Below are positions 1 through 7,046 of a stretch of DNA of 64,000 nt, piece by piece. Below the pieces are notes generated by a model. That model was not told the DNA's origin. It did not search any database and was given only the letters and a program-made list of their open reading frames with translations. Position numbers and translations under genes: made by a program. The first letter of the stretch is position 1. Each line of letters starts with the position of its first letter. The stretch is from CAZSBG01 sp964605145 (GTDB taxonomy: Bacteria; Zhuqueibacterota; Zhuqueibacteria; Thermofontimicrobiales; Thermofontimicrobiaceae), in assembly GCA_964605145.1 (NCBI GenBank), contig CAZSBG010000013.1, forward strand, positions 1 through 64,000. The letters are read 5' to 3'.

Positions 1-104
1 GACGACTGAAAAATATCTCCTTCTTTTTTGAAGGGTGCGGAATGTAAAATATAAATATAAAACAGTAAAATTGATACTCTTTTACCAAAAGAACGATTCG
101 CGAT

Positions 105-1283
105 ATGAATATAGAAGAAAAAAACATAAAAAATTCAGAACAGTTTTCCAATTCTGTTCATGAAAATAAAAAGTATGAAGAATATCCTGCCATTTTTCAA
201 TTCCCGAGGGAATTCAGGCGTAATTGGCTGAAACAGATTGATATGCGCTACTTAATTATTCTCTTTATCACGTTTTTTATTCAGGTGAGTCTTCTTTTAA
301 TTGGTCTTGCATCGCTGAAGAACTCGGCTGAGGAAATCGACGTCAACGGCATTCAAAAACAATATGCACATCTTCTTTTAGACAAGAATATCGAAAGCGA
401 CTTTTCCTTTCTCAATTCAGAACAACAAGATACATACCTCTACGGCGTTCCGGAAGAAGTCGAACCAGAACCCGAGCCAATTTTGACTGCGGACAGTCGT
501 TCCGGCGAGACTTCATTGCCTCCAACAATTCCGGAAGCGGCACAAAAATCGGGCGATGTTAGCGAGATGGAGACAGATGCACCAGAGCGATCGACTTCGG
601 TGGAAAGACGCATGGACCGATTGGCTCGAAGAAATAATATGTCCGACGAACTGAGTTCTCAGGGAATCCTTGCCTATGTCAATGAAGGCGAAAGTTACTA
701 TGATGAAAACCTTCAGGAAATTTTGAAGCGCGGGGAAGAAAACTCTAAATTTCTCGAGCAGTCCGCAACAAAAATTAAACTGACGAGTTACAGCAGCAAT
801 GATATCGCTGAAGCCGAGGAAGTCGAAATTAATCGCCTGATAAAAGGATCGAAAAGTGAATCGCCGGTCGAAGATATGATTTCATCGCACGAGCGTCTGG
901 AAAAAGCTGAATTCGAATCCGTTAACAAAAATACAGTCATCGAAGAAATTTCATCCACCAATATCACAAAAGCTGCCAAGAAAGGGCTTGTGCGCAAACC
1001 AGATCATGTGACAAGAATTGTAAATTCCCATAATCGCTCCATACAGGATTGCTTCAAGCAAGTTTTGAAAAAAACGCAGGACACAAAGGGCAAGGTTGTC
1101 GTGCGTTTTTCGGTTGCTCCAAATGGCCATGTTTCTGCAGTAAAAATTCTCAAATCCACGATTGATAACGACCGCATGCTCCGCTGCATCGTGAGCCGCA
1201 TCAGTCGTTGGCGCGATTTTGGGGAATGCGATCCCGAACTGGGTGAGATCAGTTATCGCCAAACCTATGTGTTTGGATATTGA
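105..1283 (+). CDS. AgmX/PglI C-terminal domain protein, TonB-like energy transducer
   Basis: 392 residues. Seen: one hydrophobic segment at about residues 49-68 after a polar N-terminus, then a long acidic stretch with a PEPEPEP run, then a C-terminal domain from about residue 305 with the pattern GKVVVRFSVAPNGHVS and two cysteines (DCFKQ and RCIVS). That C-terminal domain is typical of AgmX/PglI proteins, which are TonB-like and often accompany ExbB/ExbD proton channels in gliding or transport machines. Inferred role: inner-membrane anchored periplasmic arm that transmits force or energy to an envelope complex. No ExbB/D partner lies in the window, but the gene is close to the left edge and upstream partners could be cut off. 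No strong ribosome-binding site precedes the ATG. It converges with sfsA. Confidence 0.75.
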   Translation: MNIEEKNIKNSEQFSNSVHENKKYEEYPAIFQFPREFRRNWLKQIDMRYLIILFITFFIQVSLLLIGLASLKNSAEEIDVNGIQKQYAHLLLDKNIESDFSFLNSEQQDTYLYGVPEEVEPEPEPILTADSRSGETSLPPTIPEAAQKSGDVSEMETDAPERSTSVERRMDRLARRNNMSDELSSQGILAYVNEGESYYDENLQEILKRGEENSKFLEQSATKIKLTSYSSNDIAEAEEVEINRLIKGSKSESPVEDMISSHERLEKAEFESVNKNTVIEEISSTNITKAAKKGLVRKPDHVTRIVNSHNRSIQDCFKQVLKKTQDTKGKVVVRFSVAPNGHVSAVKILKSTIDNDRMLRCIVSRISRWRDFGECDPELGEISYRQTYVFGY

Positions 1284-1296
1284 TTCAACACCATCC

Positions 1297-1317
1297 CGGC
1301 ACAATTTATTTGTGCCG
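1297..1317. terminator. Small hairpin between convergent genes
   Basis: CGGCACAA and TTGTGCCG form an 8-bp stem with a 5-nt loop, between the AgmX-like stop and the sfsA stop. No T-run follows on either strand, so it is at best a weak terminator. Confidence 0.3.
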
Positions 1318-1338
1318 CGCGACCTCTTCAATTTTCAT

Positions 1339-2034
1339 TCAAAGCCTGAAATCCAGTTTCTTCTTCAATCGAATTTCCTGGGGTGTCACAGCCGCCTGAT
1401 AGGGCAAAAGTTCAACGCCATTGCGATATGCCTGCCGTAGTGTCTTTCCGTATTCAGCATCGATTTTATCAGCGGGTGAAAACGAAAGTGCATCTTCCCG
1501 CTGAATTAAAAAGAATATCACTGCCCTGTGCCCCTGTTCCCGCAGCTTCATTAATTCAATTAGATGTTTGGTTCCCCGTGTTGTTACGGCATCAGGAAAA
1601 AGCGCCACCTGGTTTTCAACCAATGTTACGTTTTTGATCTCCACATAACACGTTTCATTCTCATTTCTGAGCATTAAATCCAGCCGACTATGTGGCGCCA
1701 CCACAATTTCTTTCTTCAATTCAGTGTATTGCAGAAATTCAGGGATCTGCCAGGCGAGGACTGATTCGTAAACCAGTCGGTTGGGAACCTGGGTATTGAT
1801 GCCCACCCAGGTCGAATTCGCCCGAACCAACTCCCAGGTATGTGGATATTTTCGGTTCGGATTTTCGTGAAGGGACAACAACACCTCGCTGCCTGGGACA
1901 TTGCAGGTGAGCATGCTCCCTGAATTTGGGCAATGGGCCGTAATGATCTCGCCAGTATTCAATTGAACATCTGCCAAAAACCTTTTATAACGGCGCACAA
2001 GATTGCCCTGAATTAATGGTTGTTCGAATTTCAT
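1339..2034 (-). CDS. sfsA: SfsA family protein (sugar fermentation stimulation protein homologue)
   Basis: 231 residues, the normal SfsA length. Recognised from the N-terminal block with RRYKRFLADV, the HCPNSGSM motif, the WELVRANSTWVGINT segment and a C-terminal nuclease-like region with SRLDLML, CYVEIKNVTL and FPDAVTTRGTKHL. SfsA proteins carry an OB-like N-terminal part and a restriction-endonuclease-like core; the original link to maltose metabolism in E. coli is indirect and the biochemical role is poorly defined. The acidic and lysine residues of the D-x(n)-E-x-K motif (LDLML, VEIKN) are intact, so nothing suggests decay. It starts about 30 bp downstream of the nitroreductase stop and is probably cotranscribed with it. 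Confidence 0.92.
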   Translation of the reverse strand: MKFEQPLIQGNLVRRYKRFLADVQLNTGEIITAHCPNSGSMLTCNVPGSEVLLSLHENPNRKYPHTWELVRANSTWVGINTQVPNRLVYESVLAWQIPEFLQYTELKKEIVVAPHSRLDLMLRNENETCYVEIKNVTLVENQVALFPDAVTTRGTKHLIELMKLREQGHRAVIFFLIQREDALSFSPADKIDAEYGKTLRQAYRNGVELLPYQAAVTPQEIRLKKKLDFRL

Positions 2035-2063
2035 AATTTATCAAATCCAATTATCAGCGCATT

Positions 2064-2630
2064 TCAGCTATTTTGATTTTTTTTAAAACCATTGAACCAC
2101 GCCATTTCATCGATAGTCATCCTTTTTTTCTCTTTCAAGGGTGAACCGTCCGGATACCCCACACTCATCAAGGACACGATTTTATAACTGCGTGGAATTT
2201 TCAGCACCTTTCTAACTTTTCTCGAATGAAACCATCCGATCCAGCATGTGCCCAATCCGAGTTCCTGGGCCTGAAGTGCGAAATGTTCGCCGGCAATGCC
2301 GGTGTCAATAAAATAATAATGAATGCCCTGAATCTGTTTTCCAATTCGATTGGCCAGAATATCCAGCCTGGCGAGAATGACAATAATAACCGGCGCATTG
2401 GCAGCAAACTGCGTGGGCCGATAGATGCCGGAAAACGCATGCAATGATAATTCTTGTTTTAATCCAGGATCGTCGACAACAATAAACCGCCACGGCTGCA
2501 CATTTTCAGCCGAAGGTGCCAGTCGCGCCGCTTCGAGGCACTGCACAATTTTTTCACGCTCCACAGGTTTTTCTTTATATTTACGAATACTTCGACGCGC
2601 TTTTATGATTTGCATTATGACTGAATTCAT
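2064..2630 (-). CDS. Nitroreductase family FMN oxidoreductase
   Basis: 188 residues, typical of the single-domain nitroreductase family. The N-terminal ARRSIRKYKEKPVE block (flavin phosphate binding), the APSAENVQPWRFIVV block and the C-terminal LGTCWIGWF and GYPDGSP segments are all present. Family members use FMN and NAD(P)H to reduce nitro compounds, quinones or flavins; the physiological substrate cannot be read from sequence. Likely a cytosolic homodimer. It sits upstream of sfsA on the same strand with a short gap, and is separated from the translation cluster by the terminator at 2673-2719. Confidence 0.88.
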   Translation of the reverse strand: MNSVIMQIIKARRSIRKYKEKPVEREKIVQCLEAARLAPSAENVQPWRFIVVDDPGLKQELSLHAFSGIYRPTQFAANAPVIIVILARLDILANRIGKQIQGIHYYFIDTGIAGEHFALQAQELGLGTCWIGWFHSRKVRKVLKIPRSYKIVSLMSVGYPDGSPLKEKKRMTIDEMAWFNGFKKNQNS

Positions 2631-2672
2631 GGAATACTCTTTCGATTGACACGTTCAACAAAATTACTGCAT

Positions 2673-2719
2673 CAAAAAATAAGGAGATTCCGGCAGTATT
2701 CTACCGCCAAAATCTCCTT
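2673..2719 (-). terminator. Rho-independent terminator after frr
   Basis: On the minus strand AAGGAGATT pairs with AATCTCCTT (9 bp) around an inner partly paired GGCGGTA/TACTGCC region, followed directly by ATTTTTTGA. It closes the rpsB-tsf-pyrH-frr transcript. Confidence 0.8.
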
Positions 2720-2803
2720 GCATTTTACATCGGAATTTTGTTTCAAATATAATTTTTGATAGGATCAATACAATATTCAACAGAGATGTTTGAATAATCC
2801 CTG

Positions 2804-3361
2804 TTAAATTTCCATAATCTCTATTTCTTTTTTATCAAGAATCTCGTCCACCTTTTTTATAAAATCGTTGGTGAGTTCCTGAATTGTTTCCTGTGCGTTG
2901 TAAGAATTGTCCTCGGAAATCTTGCTTTCCTTTTCAGCGGTTTTAAGAGAATCGTTGGCTTCCCTGCGAGCATTCCGGATGGATACTCTGACTTCCTCTC
3001 CGATCCGTTTGGCTTGCTTCACCAATTCCTTACGTCTCTCTTCAGTCAAAGAAGGGATGGGAAGTCGTATGATGTGCCCATCGTTGACCGGGGTTAAACC
3101 AATATCAGATTTCAGTATCGCCTTTTCGATCTCATTGATCATACTTTTATCCCATGGTTGCACCGTAATCAATCTGATTTCAGGTACGGAAATGCTTGCA
3201 GCTTGTTTGAGCGGGACAATCGATCCATAATAATTTACTTTTATCCCATCGAGAATACTTGCAGAAGCTTTACCAGTGCGAATTTTATTTAATTCGTAAT
3301 GGAAATTTTCAATCGCGTCTTCCATTTTTCCCTTGGCTCGCTTATGAATCTCTTCAATCAT
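2804..3361 (-). CDS. frr: Ribosome recycling factor
   Basis: 185 residues when started at the ATG at 3361, exactly the usual RRF length. A start further upstream (3397) would add 12 residues not found in the family, whereas GAGG sits at a proper distance before 3361. Landmarks: FHYELNKIRTGKAS in helix 1, YYGSIVPLKQAASI and VPEIRLITVQPWDKS in the beta domain, and RLPIPSLTEERRKELVKQAK in the third helix. RRF splits post-termination ribosomes with EF-G. The start overlaps the pyrH stop by 8 bp, suggesting translational coupling. Last gene of the cluster. Confidence 0.97.
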   Translation of the reverse strand: MIEEIHKRAKGKMEDAIENFHYELNKIRTGKASASILDGIKVNYYGSIVPLKQAASISVPEIRLITVQPWDKSMINEIEKAILKSDIGLTPVNDGHIIRLPIPSLTEERRKELVKQAKRIGEEVRVSIRNARREANDSLKTAEKESKISEDNSYNAQETIQELTNDFIKKVDEILDKKEIEIMEI

Positions 3362-4082
3362 TTTGATCCTCACAAACTTTAGTTCCGATTTTTTCACCGA
3401 GAATTAATTTTTTTAAATTGCCATTTACGGTAAGGTTATACACCATAATTGGCAGATGATTCTCCATACACAGCGTAACCGCAGTGGAATCCATCACCTT
3501 TAAACGTTTCTGAACTACATTGAGATAACTGAGCTGGTCATATTTTTTCGCGTCTTTGTTAATTTTCGGATCCGAATCATAGACCCCATCTACTTTCGTT
3601 CCTTTGATAATTGCATCAGCCTCAATCTCAATCGCTCTCAACGCCGCTGCTGTGTCAGTTGTAAAATACGGATTTCCAGTTCCGGCAGCAAAAATAACGA
3701 TTCTGCCCTTTTCAAGATGTCGAATGGCTCTTCTGCGAATAAACGGTTCTGCAACCTCTTCCATTTTAATTGCCGTGAGAACGCGGGTGTAAACGCCGTT
3801 TCTTTCGAGATAATCTTGCAGCGCCATCGCGTTTATCACCGTGGCGAGCATTCCCATGTAATCCGCTGAAACGCGATCCATTCCACGGGCGCTGGCTGAC
3901 AATCCACGAAAAATATTGCCGCCTCCAATGACAATGCCAATTTCAACCCCCAAATCTCTGATCTCTTTGAGTTCAAGAGCCACGCTGGCAACAATCTCGG
4001 GATCGATCCCGAGACCTTTGTTCCCCATCAAAGCCTCACCACTCAACTTCAGGAGAACTCGCTTAAAAACCGGTTGCGGCAT
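3354..4082 (-). CDS. pyrH: UMP kinase
   Basis: 242 residues. Amino-acid-kinase fold enzyme converting UMP to UDP with ATP, the first dedicated step from UMP to UTP/CTP. Visible motifs: KLSGEALMG (phosphate loop), the GIVIGGGNIFRG segment, DRVSADYMGMLATVINAMAL, and FAAGTGNPYFTTDTAAALRA, all characteristic of bacterial PyrH. The order tsf-pyrH-frr is the classic bacterial arrangement; the gap to tsf is 15 bp and the 3' end overlaps frr. Cytosolic, usually hexameric and GTP-activated in the family. Confidence 0.97.
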   Translation of the reverse strand: MPQPVFKRVLLKLSGEALMGNKGLGIDPEIVASVALELKEIRDLGVEIGIVIGGGNIFRGLSASARGMDRVSADYMGMLATVINAMALQDYLERNGVYTRVLTAIKMEEVAEPFIRRRAIRHLEKGRIVIFAAGTGNPYFTTDTAAALRAIEIEADAIIKGTKVDGVYDSDPKINKDAKKYDQLSYLNVVQKRLKVMDSTAVTLCMENHLPIMVYNLTVNGNLKKLILGEKIGTKVCEDQND

Positions 4083-4097
4083 TTTTATTTCCCCGAA

Positions 4098-4970
4098 TTA
4101 ATTTTCACCTAATTGATAGCGAACAAAACGACTGATAACCACGTTTTCACCGAGTTTGCTGACCAGTTGTTTTAGCAACTCCTGAACCGTAATATTGGGA
4201 TCCTTGATGAAACTTTGTTCCATCAAACATACTTCTTCATAGAATTTGCCCATTTTTCCCTGTGCAATTTTTTCAGCGATATGCTCCGGTTTCTTTTGCT
4301 CCTGGGCCTGTGTTTTATAAATATTCATTTCTTTATCAATGATTTCCGGGGAAAGTTCATCCCGTTTCACCACCAATGGATTACTGGCAGCGATCTGCAT
4401 GGCTATATCATGCACGAAATTTTTAAATTCAGGCGAGTTGCTTGTATCATCATTCTCTGTGTTGATCTCGACCAGCACGCCCAGCTTGCTTCCCGGGTGA
4501 ATATAGCTTTCGATCAATCCATTTTTGTAATCAAAAATTTCGAATCGTTTTAATGAAATATTTTCACCCAATTTTCCCACGACTTCTTTTCGGATTTCTT
4601 CGACTGTTTTGCCATCATTCAAAGGTTGTTCAACCAATTCATCGATGCTTGCAGGTTTATGTTCAGCAATATGAGCTGCTACATTTTTAACAAACACTCT
4701 GAAATCTTCGGTTTTTGCAACAAAATCGGTTTCACAATTTATTTCAAGAATAACGCCCAGTTTTTTTTCTGGATGAATATAGCTTTCAACCATTCCATCT
4801 TTTACTTCACGAGACGCTTTTTTCTCTGCTTTTGCAATTCCTTTTTTTCTCAAATATTCAATGGCTTTTTCCAAATCACCATCTGTTTCCTTGAGTGCAT
4901 TCTTACAGTCCATGATACCGGCGCCGGTACTATCCCGCAGTTTTTTCACATCATTTGCACTAACAGACAT
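4098..4970 (-). CDS. tsf: Elongation factor Ts
   Basis: 290 residues, the usual long bacterial form with two core subdomains. The N-terminal UBA-like domain carries VKKLRDSTGAGIMDCKNAL, and the core has NCETDFVAKTEDF, the EF-Tu contact motif. The GMVESYIHP and GLIESYIHP segments mark the internal repeat of the core domain. EF-Ts exchanges GDP for GTP on EF-Tu. It follows rpsB by 25 bp, as in most bacteria, and a clear GAGGAG-type Shine-Dalgarno precedes the ATG. Confidence 0.97.
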   Translation of the reverse strand: MSVSANDVKKLRDSTGAGIMDCKNALKETDGDLEKAIEYLRKKGIAKAEKKASREVKDGMVESYIHPEKKLGVILEINCETDFVAKTEDFRVFVKNVAAHIAEHKPASIDELVEQPLNDGKTVEEIRKEVVGKLGENISLKRFEIFDYKNGLIESYIHPGSKLGVLVEINTENDDTSNSPEFKNFVHDIAMQIAASNPLVVKRDELSPEIIDKEMNIYKTQAQEQKKPEHIAEKIAQGKMGKFYEEVCLMEQSFIKDPNITVQELLKQLVSKLGENVVISRFVRYQLGEN

Positions 4971-4995
4971 TTCGGACTCCTCTCTATATCAAGTT

Positions 4996-5820
4996 TTAAT
5001 TATTTTCTTTTTGTTTTTCTTTCACTTCTTCTTTTTCTTCTTTTTTCACTTCTTTTTTCACTTCTTTTTCTTCTGTTTCAGGTTGATTTTCCATAGCCTT
5101 TTTTTCTTCAATTCCTTTTTCTTCTGCGGCCATGGTCGTTTGCGCCTGTGCGCCTTCAATTACGGCCTCAGCGATTGCGTGTGTGATCAGATTAATTGAT
5201 TTGAATGCATCATCATTTCCCGGTATGGGATAATCTATCAAATCAGGATCGGAATTTGTATCAATCAAACCAATGATTGGAATGTTTAAACGATCGGCTT
5301 CTGCCACACCGATGGATTCTTTTTTTGTATCGACAATAAAAATAATGCCGGGCAATTTGGTCATTTCTTTTATTCCACCAAGCACTCTCTCCAGTTTTTC
5401 CTTTTCGCGCTCAATATTGAGAATTTCTTTTTTAGTGAGTTTTTCATACGTGCCATCGGTCATCATTTTTTCGAAATTTTTCAGTCGTTTGATACTTTTT
5501 TTCACAGTCACAAAATTGGTCAGCGTTCCACCCAACCATCGTTCATTCACATAAAACTGATTGCATCGTTCAGCTTCAATCCGAATAATGTCTTTTGCCT
5601 GTTTTTTGGTTCCGACAAATAATACCTTACCGCCATTTTTCACAACATTTTTCACCTCTTCACAGGCTTCCTGAAGGTAGGTAAGGGTTTTTTTAATATC
5701 AATGATATAAATACCATTTTTTTCCATGAAAATATATTTTTTCATTTTCGGATTCCATCTCCGGGTGAGATGTCCGAAATGTGTTCCTGCCATCAATAAA
5801 TCTTGCAAATTAATGTTCAT
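4996..5820 (-). CDS. rpsB: 30S ribosomal protein S2 with charged C-terminal tail
   Basis: 274 residues. Standard S2 core: LMAGTHFGHLTRRWNPKM at the N-terminus, GKVLFVGTKKQAKDI, RWLGGTLTNF and the LPGIIFIVDTKKE region. After about residue 225 comes a low-complexity tail made almost entirely of Glu and Lys. The core alone matches the typical family length, so the tail is an extension; similar charged tails occur in S2 of several FCB lineages. The AAGGAGA Shine-Dalgarno sits just before the ATG. A strong hairpin lies between rpsI and this gene and could attenuate the rpsB-tsf-pyrH-frr part. Confidence 0.96.
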   Translation of the reverse strand: MNINLQDLLMAGTHFGHLTRRWNPKMKKYIFMEKNGIYIIDIKKTLTYLQEACEEVKNVVKNGGKVLFVGTKKQAKDIIRIEAERCNQFYVNERWLGGTLTNFVTVKKSIKRLKNFEKMMTDGTYEKLTKKEILNIEREKEKLERVLGGIKEMTKLPGIIFIVDTKKESIGVAEADRLNIPIIGLIDTNSDPDLIDYPIPGNDDAFKSINLITHAIAEAVIEGAQAQTTMAAEEKGIEEKKAMENQPETEEKEVKKEVKKEEKEEVKEKQKENN

Positions 5821-5862
5821 GATAAATCTCCTTGAATTTGGGGTTTTGCCTCCACCTCTTTT

Positions 5863-5910
5863 GAAAAACGTCTGTACCGAACGGTTCCTTTTTCTTCGGC
5901 ACCCCAGACG
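5863..5910 (-). terminator. Intrinsic terminator or attenuator between rpsI and rpsB
   Basis: On the minus strand CGTCTG pairs with CAGACG and, inside, TGCCGAA pairs with TTCGGTA; the stem is followed directly by TTTTTC. It lies in the 126-bp gap, leaving only about 42 nt before the rpsB start, with no promoter visible in that space. It either ends a rplM-rpsI transcript or acts as an rpsB leader attenuator. Confidence 0.7.
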
Positions 5911-5946
5911 CGGTCAAGAGATGTGTGTTTTTAAAATAAATGCATT

Positions 5947-6339
5947 TTATCGTTTGGAGAACTGATACCGCTTGCGAGCGCCAGCCAAACCGTATTTCTT
6001 CCGTTCTTTCTCCCGCGGATCGCGCGTTAAAAATCCATTGGCGCGCAAAACAGGCCTTAAATCTTCGTCGTATTGCAGCAACGCTCTGGAAATTCCCAGG
6101 CGAACAGCGCCGGCCTGCCCGGTTAATCCACCACCGTTCACGTCTGCGACGATGTCGAATTTTTCGATTGTCTCTGTTTTGATCAACGGTTGTTCGATGA
6201 TCATTTTCAATGTTTCTCGCTTGAAATGATCGATAAGTGATTTTTTATTCACTTCAATTTTTCCAGTGCCTGGCTTTACCCTGACCCTGGCGACCGATCC
6301 TTTTCTGCGACCTGTCGCGTAATATTCAGCAACTTTCAT
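5947..6339 (-). CDS. rpsI: 30S ribosomal protein S9
   Basis: 130 residues, full length. ATGRRKGSVARVRV at the N-terminus, the LTGQAGAVRLGISRAL block and the canonical basic C-terminal tail ending in KRYQFSKR, whose terminal lysine-arginine reaches the P-site tRNA anticodon in known ribosomes. Sits 73 bp downstream of rplM, the standard L13-S9 pair. Confidence 0.97.
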   Translation of the reverse strand: MKVAEYYATGRRKGSVARVRVKPGTGKIEVNKKSLIDHFKRETLKMIIEQPLIKTETIEKFDIVADVNGGGLTGQAGAVRLGISRALLQYDEDLRPVLRANGFLTRDPREKERKKYGLAGARKRYQFSKR

Positions 6340-6412
6340 ACACTACCTCTGATTTTCTTAACTAATTTTCGTTTAAAAATTTAATTGTGCTTTTTCCAGC
6401 CTGGAAATTCTT

Positions 6413-6847
6413 TTATTTCTTAAGTTCCATTGGCTGGGGATTTTGAGAATGATGCGGATGCTCTTCGCCGGCATAGACTTTCAATTTCCTGAACATTTGT
6501 CGGCCCAAACGATTATGGGGCAGCATCCCTTTTACAGCATGTTCGATTATTCTTTCCGGATAGGTTTTCAGCATGTCTTCATACACGGTCTCCCGAAGTC
6601 CGCCGGGATAACCGGTGTATCGGGTGTATTTCTTTTGCTGAGCTTTCCGTCCGGTAATGCGAACTTTGTCCGCATTGATGACAACAACATGATCGCCAAC
6701 ATCCATGTGCGGCGCGAAAGTTGGTTTGTGTTTGCCACGCAGAACATGAGCGATCTGCGAAGCCAAACGGCCTAAAACCTGGTTCCTCGCGTCAATAACA
6801 TACCATTGCCGATCGATGTCTTTCGGTTTTGGTGAAAATGTCTTCAC
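6413..6847 (-). CDS. rplM: 50S ribosomal protein L13
   Basis: 144 residues, the normal length. DRQWYVIDARNQVLGRLAS at the N-terminus, the GDHVVVINADKVRITG block, the KYTRYTGYPGG segment and the VKGMLPHNRLGRQMFRKLKV motif are all intact. First gene of the translation cluster; a plausible sigma-70-type promoter lies about 70 bp upstream. Confidence 0.97.
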   Translation of the reverse strand: MKTFSPKPKDIDRQWYVIDARNQVLGRLASQIAHVLRGKHKPTFAPHMDVGDHVVVINADKVRITGRKAQQKKYTRYTGYPGGLRETVYEDMLKTYPERIIEHAVKGMLPHNRLGRQMFRKLKVYAGEEHPHHSQNPQPMELKK

Positions 6848-6919
6848 TTTTGATTCTCCCTGCTATGTTTCTTATTTATTACTATGAATTTAACAAAAAT
6901 CATTTTTTCAAAATTACTA

Positions 6920-6948
6920 AAGATAGCAAAATTGAATTTAATAAGCAA
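6920..6948 (-). promoter_or_regulatory. Predicted promoter of rplM-rpsI
   Basis: Minus strand: TTGCTT at 6948-6943, 17-bp spacer, TATCTT at 6925-6920. The predicted start leaves a leader of about 65 nt before the rplM ATG. Its shape matches the other promoters listed for this window. Confidence 0.5.
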
Positions 6949-7046
6949 GTAGTTTTTAATATTAATGATATTTTATTCAGATTTATCACAATTTTTTGAA
7001 TTTCCGGGGTCTGAGAGAAAGATTTCATCAGGCTGTCCGGCGGAAA

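Noticed and set aside
1..104. End of an upstream gene at the left edge
   Set aside because: Only a few codons before a stop are available, and no family can be judged from them.
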